Origin: Bacteroidales bacterium | GTDB taxonomy: Bacteria; Bacteroidota; Bacteroidia; Bacteroidales; UBA10428 | Direction of reading: 5' to 3' | NCBI GenBank assembly: GCA_016933335.1 | Contig: JAFGBD010000053.1 | Coordinates: forward strand, 1-34,449 | DNA length: 34,449 nucleotides | Part shown: one piece after another, positions 19,633-29,057 of the stretch | How positions within the stretch are numbered: the first letter of the stretch is position 1 | How the letters are laid out: each line of letters starts with the position of its first letter | Made by a program: the position numbers and the translations under genes | Notes under the pieces: model-generated | Told to the model about the DNA's origin: nothing | The model's input: the letters and a program-made list of their open reading frames with translations, nothing else | Databases searched by the model: none

Positions 19633-19975
19633 TTAATTCATCGTAAATCTATTAAAAGTTACCATTAACTGTTCCTTTTTTCCGGGAACCCATAGATCAA
19701 TAATAAGGGCATAGTCAGTTTCAGGTTGTATAAACAAAAAGGTATCACGACGGCTCTGTTGGGAGATATTATATAATTCACCATTTTTGTTTGATGAGGC
19801 TCAATCCGTTTTATATCTTTATTCTCTCATTGGTTCTCTCACTGATACATGATGGGGTAATGATAAATTCGCCGGCCGGGACTTTTCCTGTGAGGGGCTT
19901 AATGAGAACCGTTTCAGGAAGAATAATAATTGCTGGCTGGCAACAGTATTGAATGATAAAACAATTTGTATTTAA
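19633..19975 (-). pseudogene. Decayed gene remnant with frameshift and stops
   Basis: Two protein-like minus-strand segments lie end to end. The upstream one (about 19975-19806) reads ...LIKPLTGKVPAGEFIITPS... and ends in a TAA. The downstream one (about 19800-19633), in another frame and without a start codon, reads ...RRDTFLFIQPETDYALIIDL... and ends LMVTFNRFTMN. The alternating hydrophobic pattern looks like beta strands of a once larger, perhaps exported, protein. The simplest reading is one gene broken by a frameshift and stop codons, or two overlapping remnants. I could not identify the family. Confidence 0.35.
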
Positions 19976-20138
19976 CAGCCTTATATCCTATATTTATAAA
20001 AATATTTATTTCATTAATACAATTAAGAAAGTTGGTTAATCCTTATTTAAGAAGCAGAATCAATTTTTTTCATTTTACATTATTTCCTAAAAAGACATAT
20101 CTGATACTTTAAGTTTAACATCTCTAAACCTCCTCTCC

Positions 20139-23100
20139 ATGAAATCCCTTAAAGAAGTCTCATTCCTGCTCAACCTGCATTTATTGTTGTTTCTGTTCTT
20201 TTCCGGCACATGGGCGAATATACCCGGTTTAGAAGAGGAAACACCTGGTATGGGTCAGGCGGAAAACACGTCACAGGTGCCTGCCCGCATGAAGGCCTTT
20301 ACAAAAAGGTTGCGTTTTGAACCGAACATGGGACAGACCGGTGCACCGGTCCGTTTTCTTTCTCGCGGTTATGGCTATACACTATTTCTTATGCCTGATG
20401 AAGCCTTCATTGCTTTGAAAAATGCAAAATCCGGTGAATCATCACAGAAGTCATGTTCATCGGTTCGCATGCAGCTTATCGGGGCCAATCCTGCTCCGCA
20501 TATTACCGGTCGCGATATCCTGCCCGGGATAACAAATTACTATATCGGTAACAATCCCGACAACTGGCACACAAATATTGTCAACTATGCCAGAGTTGAA
20601 TACCAGGATATATACACGGGAATCGACCTGGTATATTATGGCAAAGAAGGCCTGCTTGAATACGATTTCGTTGTATCACCGGGAGGGGATCCTCAGGATA
20701 TACTAATGAATATCATAACCAATGAAAAGATCAGGCTTGATAAGCAGGGCAACCTTGTTATCTCAGGGGAAAACAATACGATGATCCTTAAAAGGCCTGT
20801 GGCTTACCAGGATATTAACGGAAACCGTGAACCTGTTGACGTGGCATTTGCCTTCGCAGGCAAAAACCAGCTAAGGTTTGTTCTTGGCAAATACGATCCG
20901 CGGTATTCGCTGATCATTGATCCGATATTGATATTTTTTTCATACTTTGGAGGGAGTGGCTATGACAATGGATCTGCCATTGCCGTTGATACATCGGGTT
21001 GTGCCTATATTACAGGAACTACCTATTCAACGGATCTTCCGGTGCGCAAAAGCTTCCAGAGTAATAAATTTCCAGGTTTCCTGAGTTCTTCGACAGATGT
21101 ATTTGTCACCAAATTCAATCCAGAGGGTACTGATATTGTATATTCCACTTACATTGGTGGCAGACTTAACGAAAGCGGTAATGCCATTGCGGTTCATGAG
21201 AATGGCCAGGTGTGCATCACCGGACAGACCGGTTCAGATGATGACCCCGAAACTCCAGAATATGATGGTTTCCCATTGAAGAATTCCTGCCAGACCGAAA
21301 TGATTGATAATGCTGATGCCTTTGTAACCGTTCTGGACAGTTCAGGCGGACTGGCCTATTCCACATACCTGGGTGGTAAATACGACGATTATGGTGTAGA
21401 TATTGCTGTTGATATTTCCGGTAATGTTTACGTAACAGGAAATGTCTTTTCGTTTGATTTTCCGATAAAAAATGCATTCATGGATAAAATACCCAGTTAT
21501 TATTATGCCACTTTTATAACCAAAATCGATCCAACAAAATCGGGCGATGAGTCGTTGGTTTACTCGACTTTCCTCGGGGGAGAAGGAGACGATGACGCAA
21601 AAGCCATCGCTGTGGACAGGTACGGATGTGCCTATGTTACAGGAATGGCTTCCTGGGATTTTCCTACAACCGAAAATTCCATTCAGCCGGTATGGCAGGG
21701 TGATAAGGATGCTTATGTGACCAAGTTATCAGCTGACGGTTCGTCTCTGGTTTATTCCACCTACCTGGGAGATGATAAATACAACTATGGCCGTGATATT
21801 GCGGTGGATGATTCCTGTTGTGCCTATGTATGCGGAAACGCTCCAATTCCCGCTACACCTGGTGCGTTAAACAATCCGGGTTCCGGTTTTCTATGCAAAC
21901 TGAATCCGTCCGGCAACGGATTTGTTTATGCTGCGCATGTAAATATAAGTACCATAGCTTTAGACAAAAATGGCAATATTTTCGGAAGTCGTTCTTATGG
22001 ACCTGGTGAAGGAGGCGGATTATTAGCGTTCAATTCTGAAGGGACTGATACTTTGTTCGAGCAGAGGATCAGCCTGGCCCCTTCTGATCTGGCACTGTAC
22101 GCCGACAGCAGTATCTATATTGTGGGAACTACCGATTCTGCCGGACTGGCCACAGAGAATGCTTATCAGACAAGTCCGGCCGGAAATAAGGACGCATACA
22201 TTGCCAGGTATAAGCTTGAACCCCGGGAAATGCTCATCGTAAAGGTGATGTCTGACCCTATATATGATATGGCAGTTCCTGTTACCAATACGCTGTTGGA
22301 CATCTATTCCATCGATCTCTCGAACAGGGCCAGCCCGCTTGTATTTATCGAGAGCATGACCACTGACAAAAAGGGACTGCTTCATCTGCCGGCAGATAGT
22401 TATCAGCCAGGCACTCCCATTTTCATCCGTGTAATGCCTGAAAAGAAGCCTGCTGTCAAACAAAACCGCACGGAAAAGACCTCATATTTATACAAGGTTT
22501 ATGTGGACAACCTGATCTTTGACAACGACGGAAACATCAGTGCCCAGTACCTCGAGTCAGACCCTGCGGATACAACCGTGACTTACATGAGCCATACTTC
22601 CATCGGATTCAGTCTGATTGTCAGCATACAGTGGCTGGCTTCGCAGGGATATGTTACCAACCTGGTAAATGCGTTAACAGAGATGAACAACAGGCTTTAC
22701 GATGTGACCAACGGACATGCCTTTATCGACACAGTGGCTATTTATGATAATGCAGATCACTGGGACGATGCCGATATAAAAATCAAGGCTGAAAATACAC
22801 AATGGCCATGTGCAGTGCCAGACGGAATAGCAATTGATCATAAAAGGGCCTCTGTTTCTTTACCACCGGTCTGGGATGGCAGACCGGAAACAAGTATGGA
22901 TGTGATATATAATACAGACCCTGTCAATCCTGCTATTTCAGATCATATTATGACAATTACGCATGAACTGGGTCACTATATCTTTGGTTTTTTTGATGAA
23001 TACATAAATAAGGCAAAAGATCACATATTCCCGAATATCAACTTTGGATTTATGGATTCTCAATACAATCTGAATGATCCGAGGAGCACGGAAATGTCGG

Positions 23101-24626
23101 ATTTTTATGTGGTGGGTGACACCATGTTTGAACATTACCAGCAAACAGCACAATACCAGATTCACGGACGAAATTGCTGGGATTATCTGCGATACAAATA
23201 CTGGGGTATATATGGTGATATAATTGCTAATATACATACACCGGAAGATCTCGGGATTTCTTCGAATGATGTGATGAAAGGACCCAACAGTGACATTTTG
23301 AATCCCGATTTTTCTGTAGGAGATATGATGGGATTCGAACTTAACGCCACCACAACGACAAATCCCCGTCTTGACGTATTAATCACTGTATCTCCGTCAG
23401 GATTGGGCAGGGTTATCCCGGGAGCTCAGACAAAGCTTCACAAGAAAGGAATGGCTGAACCGATTCATCACGGATTAACAAATGGGGCGGGTCGCATCAA
23501 ACTTTTCAATGCCGAACCCGGTGATACGATTTTGGCCACTCATAAGGAACGTACTTTCTGGAGGTATAAAAAGATCGTGGTACCCCCGGCAGGAAAAAAT
23601 ACAGAGATTGCCGATATGGTCATCGAATTGGAAACAGTCAGCGGACAGTTTTCCCTGCTTGCCGGTCTGGCCTTTGATGCAGCGGGCTTACCTGTCTATC
23701 AGTGTTATGCCGATCCGTTATTCACATCGCCCCCGCATATCCAGGTTTTTGACAATATTTCCGCATCTGGAAAGCAGGTGCTCTCTGTATCAGAAGAAGC
23801 CTATTCAGCGGTGCTTAATAATACCGGATTCTCGGAAGGTTCGGTATTCTTCTCGGCTCCTGATAACGACGGGGAAGAGTTCTTTGTTTTTCAGGATGCC
23901 ATCATCAGGGATTTGGTTGAGAATGACATTGTAAGTAAAGGCGGTTTGCAGTTGGAATATACGATTGATACTTCGGCAACAACAGCTGAGAAAATAGCGT
24001 TGCTGGCATCGGCTTTCCCGTCTCCCTTAAATGGATTGCCTGACTCTGTTCTCCGTGTATCCGATGTAATCAGCATTGATGTCTTTCCAAATGATGCTGA
24101 ATTAAAGGTGCGGATACAACTTCATTATTTTACCGATTCTCTTGAAGCTGTTGTTCCGGAGGCTTTGACATTATACAGTTGGCAAAACGGCTGGGTTCCG
24201 CTTGAAACCAGCGTTGATTTTTCTCATAACATGGTTACTGCCGTACTGGACGGTTCCGGCTATATCGCAGCATATCTTGATCTGACAAAGAGCCGTCTGA
24301 TATCACACATCGAAAAGGATGTGGAAATTGAACCGGAACCTGGTATAAAATTGCTTCCCAGCTATCCCAATCCTTTCGACTGGCAGACGACAATAAAATA
24401 TCATTTGCATGAACCCGGTCATGTGGTACTGAAGATCTACAGCCCGACAGGACAGGAATTAACGACACTGGTCAATGCACCTCAAGCGGAGGGCGGGCAC
24501 GAAGTCACATGGCAGCCCGAAGGACTGCCGGCCGGCTTGTATCTTTACCGGATCGTGGTTACGGATAATTCATCAACTCCCGGACAGGACTATACGAAAA
24601 CCGGGAAGATGATGCTGGTGAGATAA
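20139..24626 (+). CDS. T9SS cargo: SBBP-repeat protein fused to a CLCA-like zinc metalloprotease domain
   Basis: This is a 1495-residue secreted protein. After a signal peptide (hydrophobic LHLLLFLFFSGTWA) comes a DUF7948-type N-terminal domain (about residues 50-250, RFEPNMGQTGAPVRFLSRG). About five SBBP beta-propeller repeats follow (about 267-580, wording STYLGG...D.AVD..G..YVTG). A region at about 820-1060 carries HELGHYIFGFFDEY (942-955), matching the HExxHxxxGxxDEY pattern of the CLCA metalloprotease family (H942, E943, H946 and the D-E-Y tail). Upstream of it, NRLYDVTNGHAFIDTV, IYDNADHWDDADI also resemble that family. The C-terminal 92 residues are a type A T9SS sorting domain (SYPNPFDWQTTIKY, GLPAGLYLYRIV, and final KMMLVR). 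It is presumably displayed on or released from the cell surface. The protein it cleaves is unknown. Confidence 0.88.
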   Translation: MKSLKEVSFLLNLHLLLFLFFSGTWANIPGLEEETPGMGQAENTSQVPARMKAFTKRLRFEPNMGQTGAPVRFLSRGYGYTLFLMPDEAFIALKNAKSGESSQKSCSSVRMQLIGANPAPHITGRDILPGITNYYIGNNPDNWHTNIVNYARVEYQDIYTGIDLVYYGKEGLLEYDFVVSPGGDPQDILMNIITNEKIRLDKQGNLVISGENNTMILKRPVAYQDINGNREPVDVAFAFAGKNQLRFVLGKYDPRYSLIIDPILIFFSYFGGSGYDNGSAIAVDTSGCAYITGTTYSTDLPVRKSFQSNKFPGFLSSSTDVFVTKFNPEGTDIVYSTYIGGRLNESGNAIAVHENGQVCITGQTGSDDDPETPEYDGFPLKNSCQTEMIDNADAFVTVLDSSGGLAYSTYLGGKYDDYGVDIAVDISGNVYVTGNVFSFDFPIKNAFMDKIPSYYYATFITKIDPTKSGDESLVYSTFLGGEGDDDAKAIAVDRYGCAYVTGMASWDFPTTENSIQPVWQGDKDAYVTKLSADGSSLVYSTYLGDDKYNYGRDIAVDDSCCAYVCGNAPIPATPGALNNPGSGFLCKLNPSGNGFVYAAHVNISTIALDKNGNIFGSRSYGPGEGGGLLAFNSEGTDTLFEQRISLAPSDLALYADSSIYIVGTTDSAGLATENAYQTSPAGNKDAYIARYKLEPREMLIVKVMSDPIYDMAVPVTNTLLDIYSIDLSNRASPLVFIESMTTDKKGLLHLPADSYQPGTPIFIRVMPEKKPAVKQNRTEKTSYLYKVYVDNLIFDNDGNISAQYLESDPADTTVTYMSHTSIGFSLIVSIQWLASQGYVTNLVNALTEMNNRLYDVTNGHAFIDTVAIYDNADHWDDADIKIKAENTQWPCAVPDGIAIDHKRASVSLPPVWDGRPETSMDVIYNTDPVNPAISDHIMTITHELGHYIFGFFDEYINKAKDHIFPNINFGFMDSQYNLNDPRSTEMSDFYVVGDTMFEHYQQTAQYQIHGRNCWDYLRYKYWGIYGDIIANIHTPEDLGISSNDVMKGPNSDILNPDFSVGDMMGFELNATTTTNPRLDVLITVSPSGLGRVIPGAQTKLHKKGMAEPIHHGLTNGAGRIKLFNAEPGDTILATHKERTFWRYKKIVVPPAGKNTEIADMVIELETVSGQFSLLAGLAFDAAGLPVYQCYADPLFTSPPHIQVFDNISASGKQVLSVSEEAYSAVLNNTGFSEGSVFFSAPDNDGEEFFVFQDAIIRDLVENDIVSKGGLQLEYTIDTSATTAEKIALLASAFPSPLNGLPDSVLRVSDVISIDVFPNDAELKVRIQLHYFTDSLEAVVPEALTLYSWQNGWVPLETSVDFSHNMVTAVLDGSGYIAAYLDLTKSRLISHIEKDVEIEPEPGIKLLPSYPNPFDWQTTIKYHLHEPGHVVLKIYSPTGQELTTLVNAPQAEGGHEVTWQPEGLPAGLYLYRIVVTDNSSTPGQDYTKTGKMMLVR

Positions 24627-24679
24627 GGATCTTCATCACAAAAGTGAAAAAAACTGAAAAAAGGTAAATGGGGAAAGCA

Positions 24680-24740
24680 GTTCTGCTGCAAACTTTTTCA
24701 TTTGAAAATCAAGATGAATATTTGTATTTTGCAGCAGAAC
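24680..24740. repeat. 13-base perfect inverted repeat before the metallophosphoesterase gene
   Basis: GTTCTGCTGCAAA (24680-24692) is repeated inverted as TTTGCAGCAGAAC (24728-24740), with a 35-base spacer. The right arm overlaps a possible Bacteroidota-type promoter: TTTG at 24701-24704 and TATTTTG at 24725-24731, 20 bases apart. It may be an operator or a leader hairpin; no T-run follows. Confidence 0.5.
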
Positions 24741-24787
24741 CTTATGCGTCAGTTGAGAATATAAACAGCTTTTATCAATCATACATC

Positions 24788-25885
24788 ATGAAAAAACTGA
24801 AAGTATTTACAGTATGTCTGGTATCAGTGGTCTTTACTTCCTTTTATTCAGGCACCGATCCTGAACCTGATTCATGTGCTGGTGACCAAAAAGCATGGAC
24901 CATCGTCAGCTTTCCTGATTTCTTCAATTTCGATGTACCTGAACCCTGGCCGCAATGGGATGATGCAGTGAACTGGTTCCTTGACCAGGTTAGCAAAGAG
25001 GACCCCGAATTTGTGCTTGTTACGGGAGATCTTGTGAACGGGCACTGGTACGACGGGCCAACATGCATTGAGCATATGGGAGCAACTTATTTTGGCAACT
25101 TTATCAGGAGGATGAATCATCATCAGCTTAGATATTATGTTGCAGTAGGAGATCATGAACTGGGAGATGATCCCTGGCCGCCTGAAAAAATGGCACTTGT
25201 ACCGCATTTTGAAAGGGCGTTTGCAGAGAACCTGAAGATGCCGCTTAATGGTCCTGAAAATAAAAAGGGCCTGGCTTATTCGGTAAGGCACAAAAATGTA
25301 TTGGTGGTGACCGTAGAGACTTTTGAAGAGAAGGATGGTGAGTTGATCGTCACTGTGACCGGGAGACAGCTTGATTGGCTGAGACAAACGCTTTCAGACA
25401 ACAGGGATGCAGATTTTATCATTGTCCAGGGACATGCTCCTGTCATCGGAAGGCCAAAGGCACGTTCATCAAGCATGCTGATGGTGAAAGACAGTTCTGA
25501 TAGCGAATTCTGGAAGGTGATGAAGCAGGGCGGCGTGGATCTTTATCTGTGCGGAGAGTTTCATGCAGTGACAATCAACGAAAAAGACGGTATCTGGCAG
25601 GTCGTTCATGGTTCATCATGGGGAAGGGAGATAGTCAGTACACAGGATTACCTGGTTATGAAAGTTGAAGGCAGAAGATTAAACCTGGAGATGAAAAGTT
25701 TCCCGATGAAAGCACAGGGCGATTACATGTGGAACCTTCATAAAGACAGGGGGCCACAGGAGATTGTAGTGATTCCGGATGAGGTTAAGGCTGCAGGACC
25801 GGGGGTTACCGGTACATTAACGATTGATAAAAGGGATGGCAAAGAGAATTTCAGCAATGTAAGCGGATGTTTTTTGCAGGATTAG
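24788..25885 (+). CDS. Exported calcineurin-like metallophosphoesterase
   Basis: This is a 365-residue protein with an N-terminal signal (MKKLKVFTVCLVSVVFTSFYSG). It has the metallophosphoesterase order: strand one with SFPDFFNFD (D44), FVLVTGDLVNG (D81), AVGDHELG (G121-E124), VQGHAPVIG, and CGEFHAV. Two metal-ligand positions are unusual. The first motif is normally D-x-H but reads D-F-F, and the usual G-N-H-E reads G-D-H-E. It may therefore bind only one metal strongly or use other ligands. The ATG at 24788 gives the signal peptide at the terminus; a longer frame from 24668 adds 40 residues that do not look like protein and overlap an inverted repeat. Substrate unknown. The downstream glycosidase is convergent, so it is not part of an operon with that. 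Confidence 0.83.
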   Translation: MKKLKVFTVCLVSVVFTSFYSGTDPEPDSCAGDQKAWTIVSFPDFFNFDVPEPWPQWDDAVNWFLDQVSKEDPEFVLVTGDLVNGHWYDGPTCIEHMGATYFGNFIRRMNHHQLRYYVAVGDHELGDDPWPPEKMALVPHFERAFAENLKMPLNGPENKKGLAYSVRHKNVLVVTVETFEEKDGELIVTVTGRQLDWLRQTLSDNRDADFIIVQGHAPVIGRPKARSSSMLMVKDSSDSEFWKVMKQGGVDLYLCGEFHAVTINEKDGIWQVVHGSSWGREIVSTQDYLVMKVEGRRLNLEMKSFPMKAQGDYMWNLHKDRGPQEIVVIPDEVKAAGPGVTGTLTIDKRDGKENFSNVSGCFLQD

Positions 25886-26013
25886 TATAAAAGCGGCATC
25901 AGAACCTCTTTCTTTCTGTTTTATTACAACAACTGCAATAAAATTCAATCATTTGTACAATAAGATCGAACGAGGCAATCTTCAACCTTTAGTTTCTGTT
26001 TTTTTGTGTCTGA

Positions 26014-28965
26014 TTATCTGTTTGTTTTCGTTTCCGGAACGGCTGAATATGCAGGTTCCAGTCCCCCGAAATCAATGGTTATGCGATCAATTATGATGCC
26101 TGGATCCAGGGTGGTAATTTTAAGTATATGTTTCCCCGGTGAAGAGATAAGGTGTTCAGTCTTAACAATGGCATTGTTTCGCAATACGTTTTGCTTCCAT
26201 GTCTCACTCCGGTTAAAGGTACGGTAATCAACAATCTGTGGTTCTGAGTCGTCGACAGCGACTGAGATGCGTAATTGATGAAGGGTATTAAGAGCATGCG
26301 TTGGCAGGCAAAAAACAGTTATCTGTGCTGTTCCTTCAGAAAATGAGTAAAAGTCATATTCAATGCCAGGATAATCAAAGTTGTCAGCTAAGTCGTCGGC
26401 GGAGTCACTGTCCATGGCTTTCAACATCAGAACCTTTCCGGAATAACCCGGTCCTTTGACACTCTGCCAGAAATAATCGTCAGAATGGCAGGTACGGGAA
26501 TAATTTGCTGCAAAAAGGGACAGATAACGGTTGCTCTCGATAAAACCGTTAAAATCACCGGCAGCAGCAGACCGGGAAATAATGACAGGAACAACAAATA
26601 CTTTTCCTTCACCAGAAAAAGTGATGGTCCCTTTTTCTGTCTGATCTGCCGGTACCATGCTCCAGTCAATACTTACCCAAACCCTGTCTTCTTTCATAAG
26701 AAACTCATTTTTCAGGTTGCCTGATGATTTGCTCAGTTGTATCCAGGGATGTGACTGAACAGCCTGCCAGCTGATGTTTTTTGTGCCGGTCAGGAATACA
26801 TCTATAAAATGATGGCTGTCTCCCCATGGTGTAAAAACAGGCAATCTGCTTCCATACATATTTTGTTCGGGTCGTTCATCTTTATACCCTTCTGTTGAGA
26901 TACCCCAATCTGATCTATCAGGCACTTTCCACTCCGGTGTCATGGGACAGTCAAATACAGGAAGGCTCCTGGGATTCATTGTCATCATATGCTTCCATTT
27001 TCCCGCGGCAAGCGATTCGTTGTAATAAGCGGTTTCGGCACATATGCTATCGTATGCCTGCCTTGCCAGAATGGCATGATCATTGGCACTTGCCCTGTGT
27101 TGAAAGACATAATGGTATGCCTTTTCATGGTGAAGAAATTTTCTGTTCATCAGTGATGCACAACGCACCGGATAGTAAATAAGTTCGTAATATGCATCCT
27201 TGCGGTTCTCTGCTATTTGATCTTTTAACAGGCTGACATCATGAGATATGCTGTTGTACCGGTTCAGTCTTCTTTGTGCTTCGTCATTGAAAAAGAAATG
27301 ATTAAATTCGGTAAAACGGACAGAACGGGTAGGTTCTGTCTGGCTCCATCCCATAAACTCGGGCCTTCTTTCGAACGCCAGGCTGTAATATTCGTGCATG
27401 ATTTCTGCCAGCAGGCCGGTCTTATCTTTTCCAAAGATCTCTTCCAACCAGTCATTAAGATGTTTATAAACATAAATCGGATCGGAATACGACTCCATGT
27501 CAAAAGCCATATCCAGGCTCAATTGCATGTTATATTCGCAGGGTTTGATATCCCCTGTATTGAATACCCATATCCGGTCACATTTGTTCTGGTAAGCTTT
27601 GTTCAGTTCCTCCCAGATGAGCATCGGGTGAGTGGTGCTCAGCCAGAGATAGTCATGGGGCCTTCCCCAGTATGACAAATGATAATAAAGGCCGGCTCCG
27701 CCCTGTCTTGATTGCTCTGCAGGATCACTCAGTCTTCGGATATACCCGTAGTTGTCATCAGGCCATATAATGGTGATGTCTTCGGGCAGATCCAGTCTGT
27801 TGTTTTCAGAACTCAAATTCCGATTTGCATCATAAATTTCAAGGACTTCCTTATAGGGAATAAATGCCTGCGGCACTTTTGTCAAATCCTGATTTATCTC
27901 TTTCTGAATGATTTCACGCTGATCGGCGATAACTTTTTTAAGGATGGATATTTTGTCTTTCATGGATGAGACACCTTCCATGCCTGAATCGTGGATACCC
28001 CTCATACCTACTGTATAGATATTTTCGTAGCTTTTGCCTTCTTTTGCCCGTTGTTCCCAGTATCGATAAACCGCATCCCGGTTTGTCACATAATTAAAAT
28101 CTCCCATGGTTTTGATATCCCATTCATCAACATTGTTACGCAGCATGGGCTCTGCATGTGAACTGCCTGTAATGATGCCATATGCGTCTGCTACTTCTTT
28201 ATTTGCAGGATAGTGGTAAAAGGCCCTGGTGCAGTTATGCATGGCAGGCCATATCAGGTTTGCTTTCAGCCTGAGCATCAATTCAAAGATCCTTGCATAT
28301 GTTTTTGGTCCGATATCCGCTGTTTCAGGTTCATAGGTTTTAGCTGCCCATGGTTGAAGACCCCAGTCTTCATCATTCAGAAAGATACCCCTGTATTTTA
28401 CCGAGGGCGCCTTTGAGGTATAGTCAACAGGTTCGAGAATCAGATTTGATTTTTTTTCCGGGATCACATCAGCCCACCAGTACCACGGAGATATTCCAAT
28501 GGCCCTTGAAAGCTCAAATACTCCGTATGCAGCACCCCGGCGATCGCTTCCTGCAATGATCAGTGCCAGTTTTACCCCAGGTATCGGATCTCTGACCGTT
28601 TTTGCAATAAACCGTTCCCAGTGACCATCAATCTCTTTACAATCAATTTTTTCCAGGCCGGACAGTCTGCGGATTAAATCGCATTTCTCAATCGTTCCGA
28701 TGATAATCATGTATTCCGGTAAGGATGTTTTATCAGAAATGACAGCAGGTTTTACTCCCGTGACCATTCTGATATCTTCGGCCAGCAGGTCTGCAGCGAT
28801 TTTTACAGTCTGATAGTCTGAACTGTCCAGGTAAACTGAAGACCGGGTATTGTCTGAAATAACCGGGAAGGAGTTTACCTCGTCACCTTCGACGGTAACA
28901 AGCCGGAATTGTGCAATTACCGGACTCAGTTGCAGTAAGAACAGGATATGAAAAAGATACTTCAT
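26014..28965 (-). CDS. GH115 family alpha-glucuronidase, exported
   Basis: Family 115 enzymes remove (4-O-methyl-)glucuronic acid from xylan or arabinogalactan. The 983-residue product begins with a signal peptide (MKYLFHILFLLQLSPVIAQ). The central catalytic region is plainly of this family: KYRGIFLNDEDWGLQPWA, MLRLKANLIWPAMH, YGIITGSSHAEPMLRN, IYTVGMRGIHDSGMEG, IIWPDDNYGYIRRLSD, YYHLSYWGRPHDYLWLS and IWVFNTGDIKPCEYNMQ. An N-terminal alpha/beta domain and C-terminal beta-rich domains complete the usual layout and length. The ATG at 28965 is chosen because it puts the signal peptide first; an upstream frame to 29037 is less likely. It has no glycan transport genes beside it. The beta-galactosidase 9 kb away might act on the same arabinogalactan-like polymer, which is inference. 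Confidence 0.94.
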   Translation of the reverse strand: MKYLFHILFLLQLSPVIAQFRLVTVEGDEVNSFPVISDNTRSSVYLDSSDYQTVKIAADLLAEDIRMVTGVKPAVISDKTSLPEYMIIIGTIEKCDLIRRLSGLEKIDCKEIDGHWERFIAKTVRDPIPGVKLALIIAGSDRRGAAYGVFELSRAIGISPWYWWADVIPEKKSNLILEPVDYTSKAPSVKYRGIFLNDEDWGLQPWAAKTYEPETADIGPKTYARIFELMLRLKANLIWPAMHNCTRAFYHYPANKEVADAYGIITGSSHAEPMLRNNVDEWDIKTMGDFNYVTNRDAVYRYWEQRAKEGKSYENIYTVGMRGIHDSGMEGVSSMKDKISILKKVIADQREIIQKEINQDLTKVPQAFIPYKEVLEIYDANRNLSSENNRLDLPEDITIIWPDDNYGYIRRLSDPAEQSRQGGAGLYYHLSYWGRPHDYLWLSTTHPMLIWEELNKAYQNKCDRIWVFNTGDIKPCEYNMQLSLDMAFDMESYSDPIYVYKHLNDWLEEIFGKDKTGLLAEIMHEYYSLAFERRPEFMGWSQTEPTRSVRFTEFNHFFFNDEAQRRLNRYNSISHDVSLLKDQIAENRKDAYYELIYYPVRCASLMNRKFLHHEKAYHYVFQHRASANDHAILARQAYDSICAETAYYNESLAAGKWKHMMTMNPRSLPVFDCPMTPEWKVPDRSDWGISTEGYKDERPEQNMYGSRLPVFTPWGDSHHFIDVFLTGTKNISWQAVQSHPWIQLSKSSGNLKNEFLMKEDRVWVSIDWSMVPADQTEKGTITFSGEGKVFVVPVIISRSAAAGDFNGFIESNRYLSLFAANYSRTCHSDDYFWQSVKGPGYSGKVLMLKAMDSDSADDLADNFDYPGIEYDFYSFSEGTAQITVFCLPTHALNTLHQLRISVAVDDSEPQIVDYRTFNRSETWKQNVLRNNAIVKTEHLISSPGKHILKITTLDPGIIIDRITIDFGGLEPAYSAVPETKTNR

Positions 28966-29057
28966 TATACCAGATAACATATAAGCAGTATAAAAATCAC
29001 CTGATTTAAAAAAATAATTATTTGACTGATAACACAAATATTGGTGTTATGTATGTT

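Larger units (their letters stand above)
19338..20138. other. Gene-poor region with decayed coding segments
   Basis: These 800 AT-rich bases lie between the MazG-like start and the large secreted protein. There is no intact gene of normal size. On the minus strand there are three consecutive open segments that read like real protein but lack starts or are cut by stops (19443-19625, 19633-19800, about 19806-19975). The last 160 bases before 20139 hold only AT-rich sequence that presumably includes the promoter for the following gene. Confidence 0.55.

Noticed and set aside
23482..23934. 150-codon plus-strand frame inside the large metalloprotease gene
   Set aside because: It lies wholly in another frame of the 1495-residue gene, has an unnatural composition and no recognisable domain.
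27241..27675. 144-codon plus-strand frame opposite the GH115 gene
   Set aside because: It is antisense to conserved GH115 motifs and reads as a shadow of that gene.
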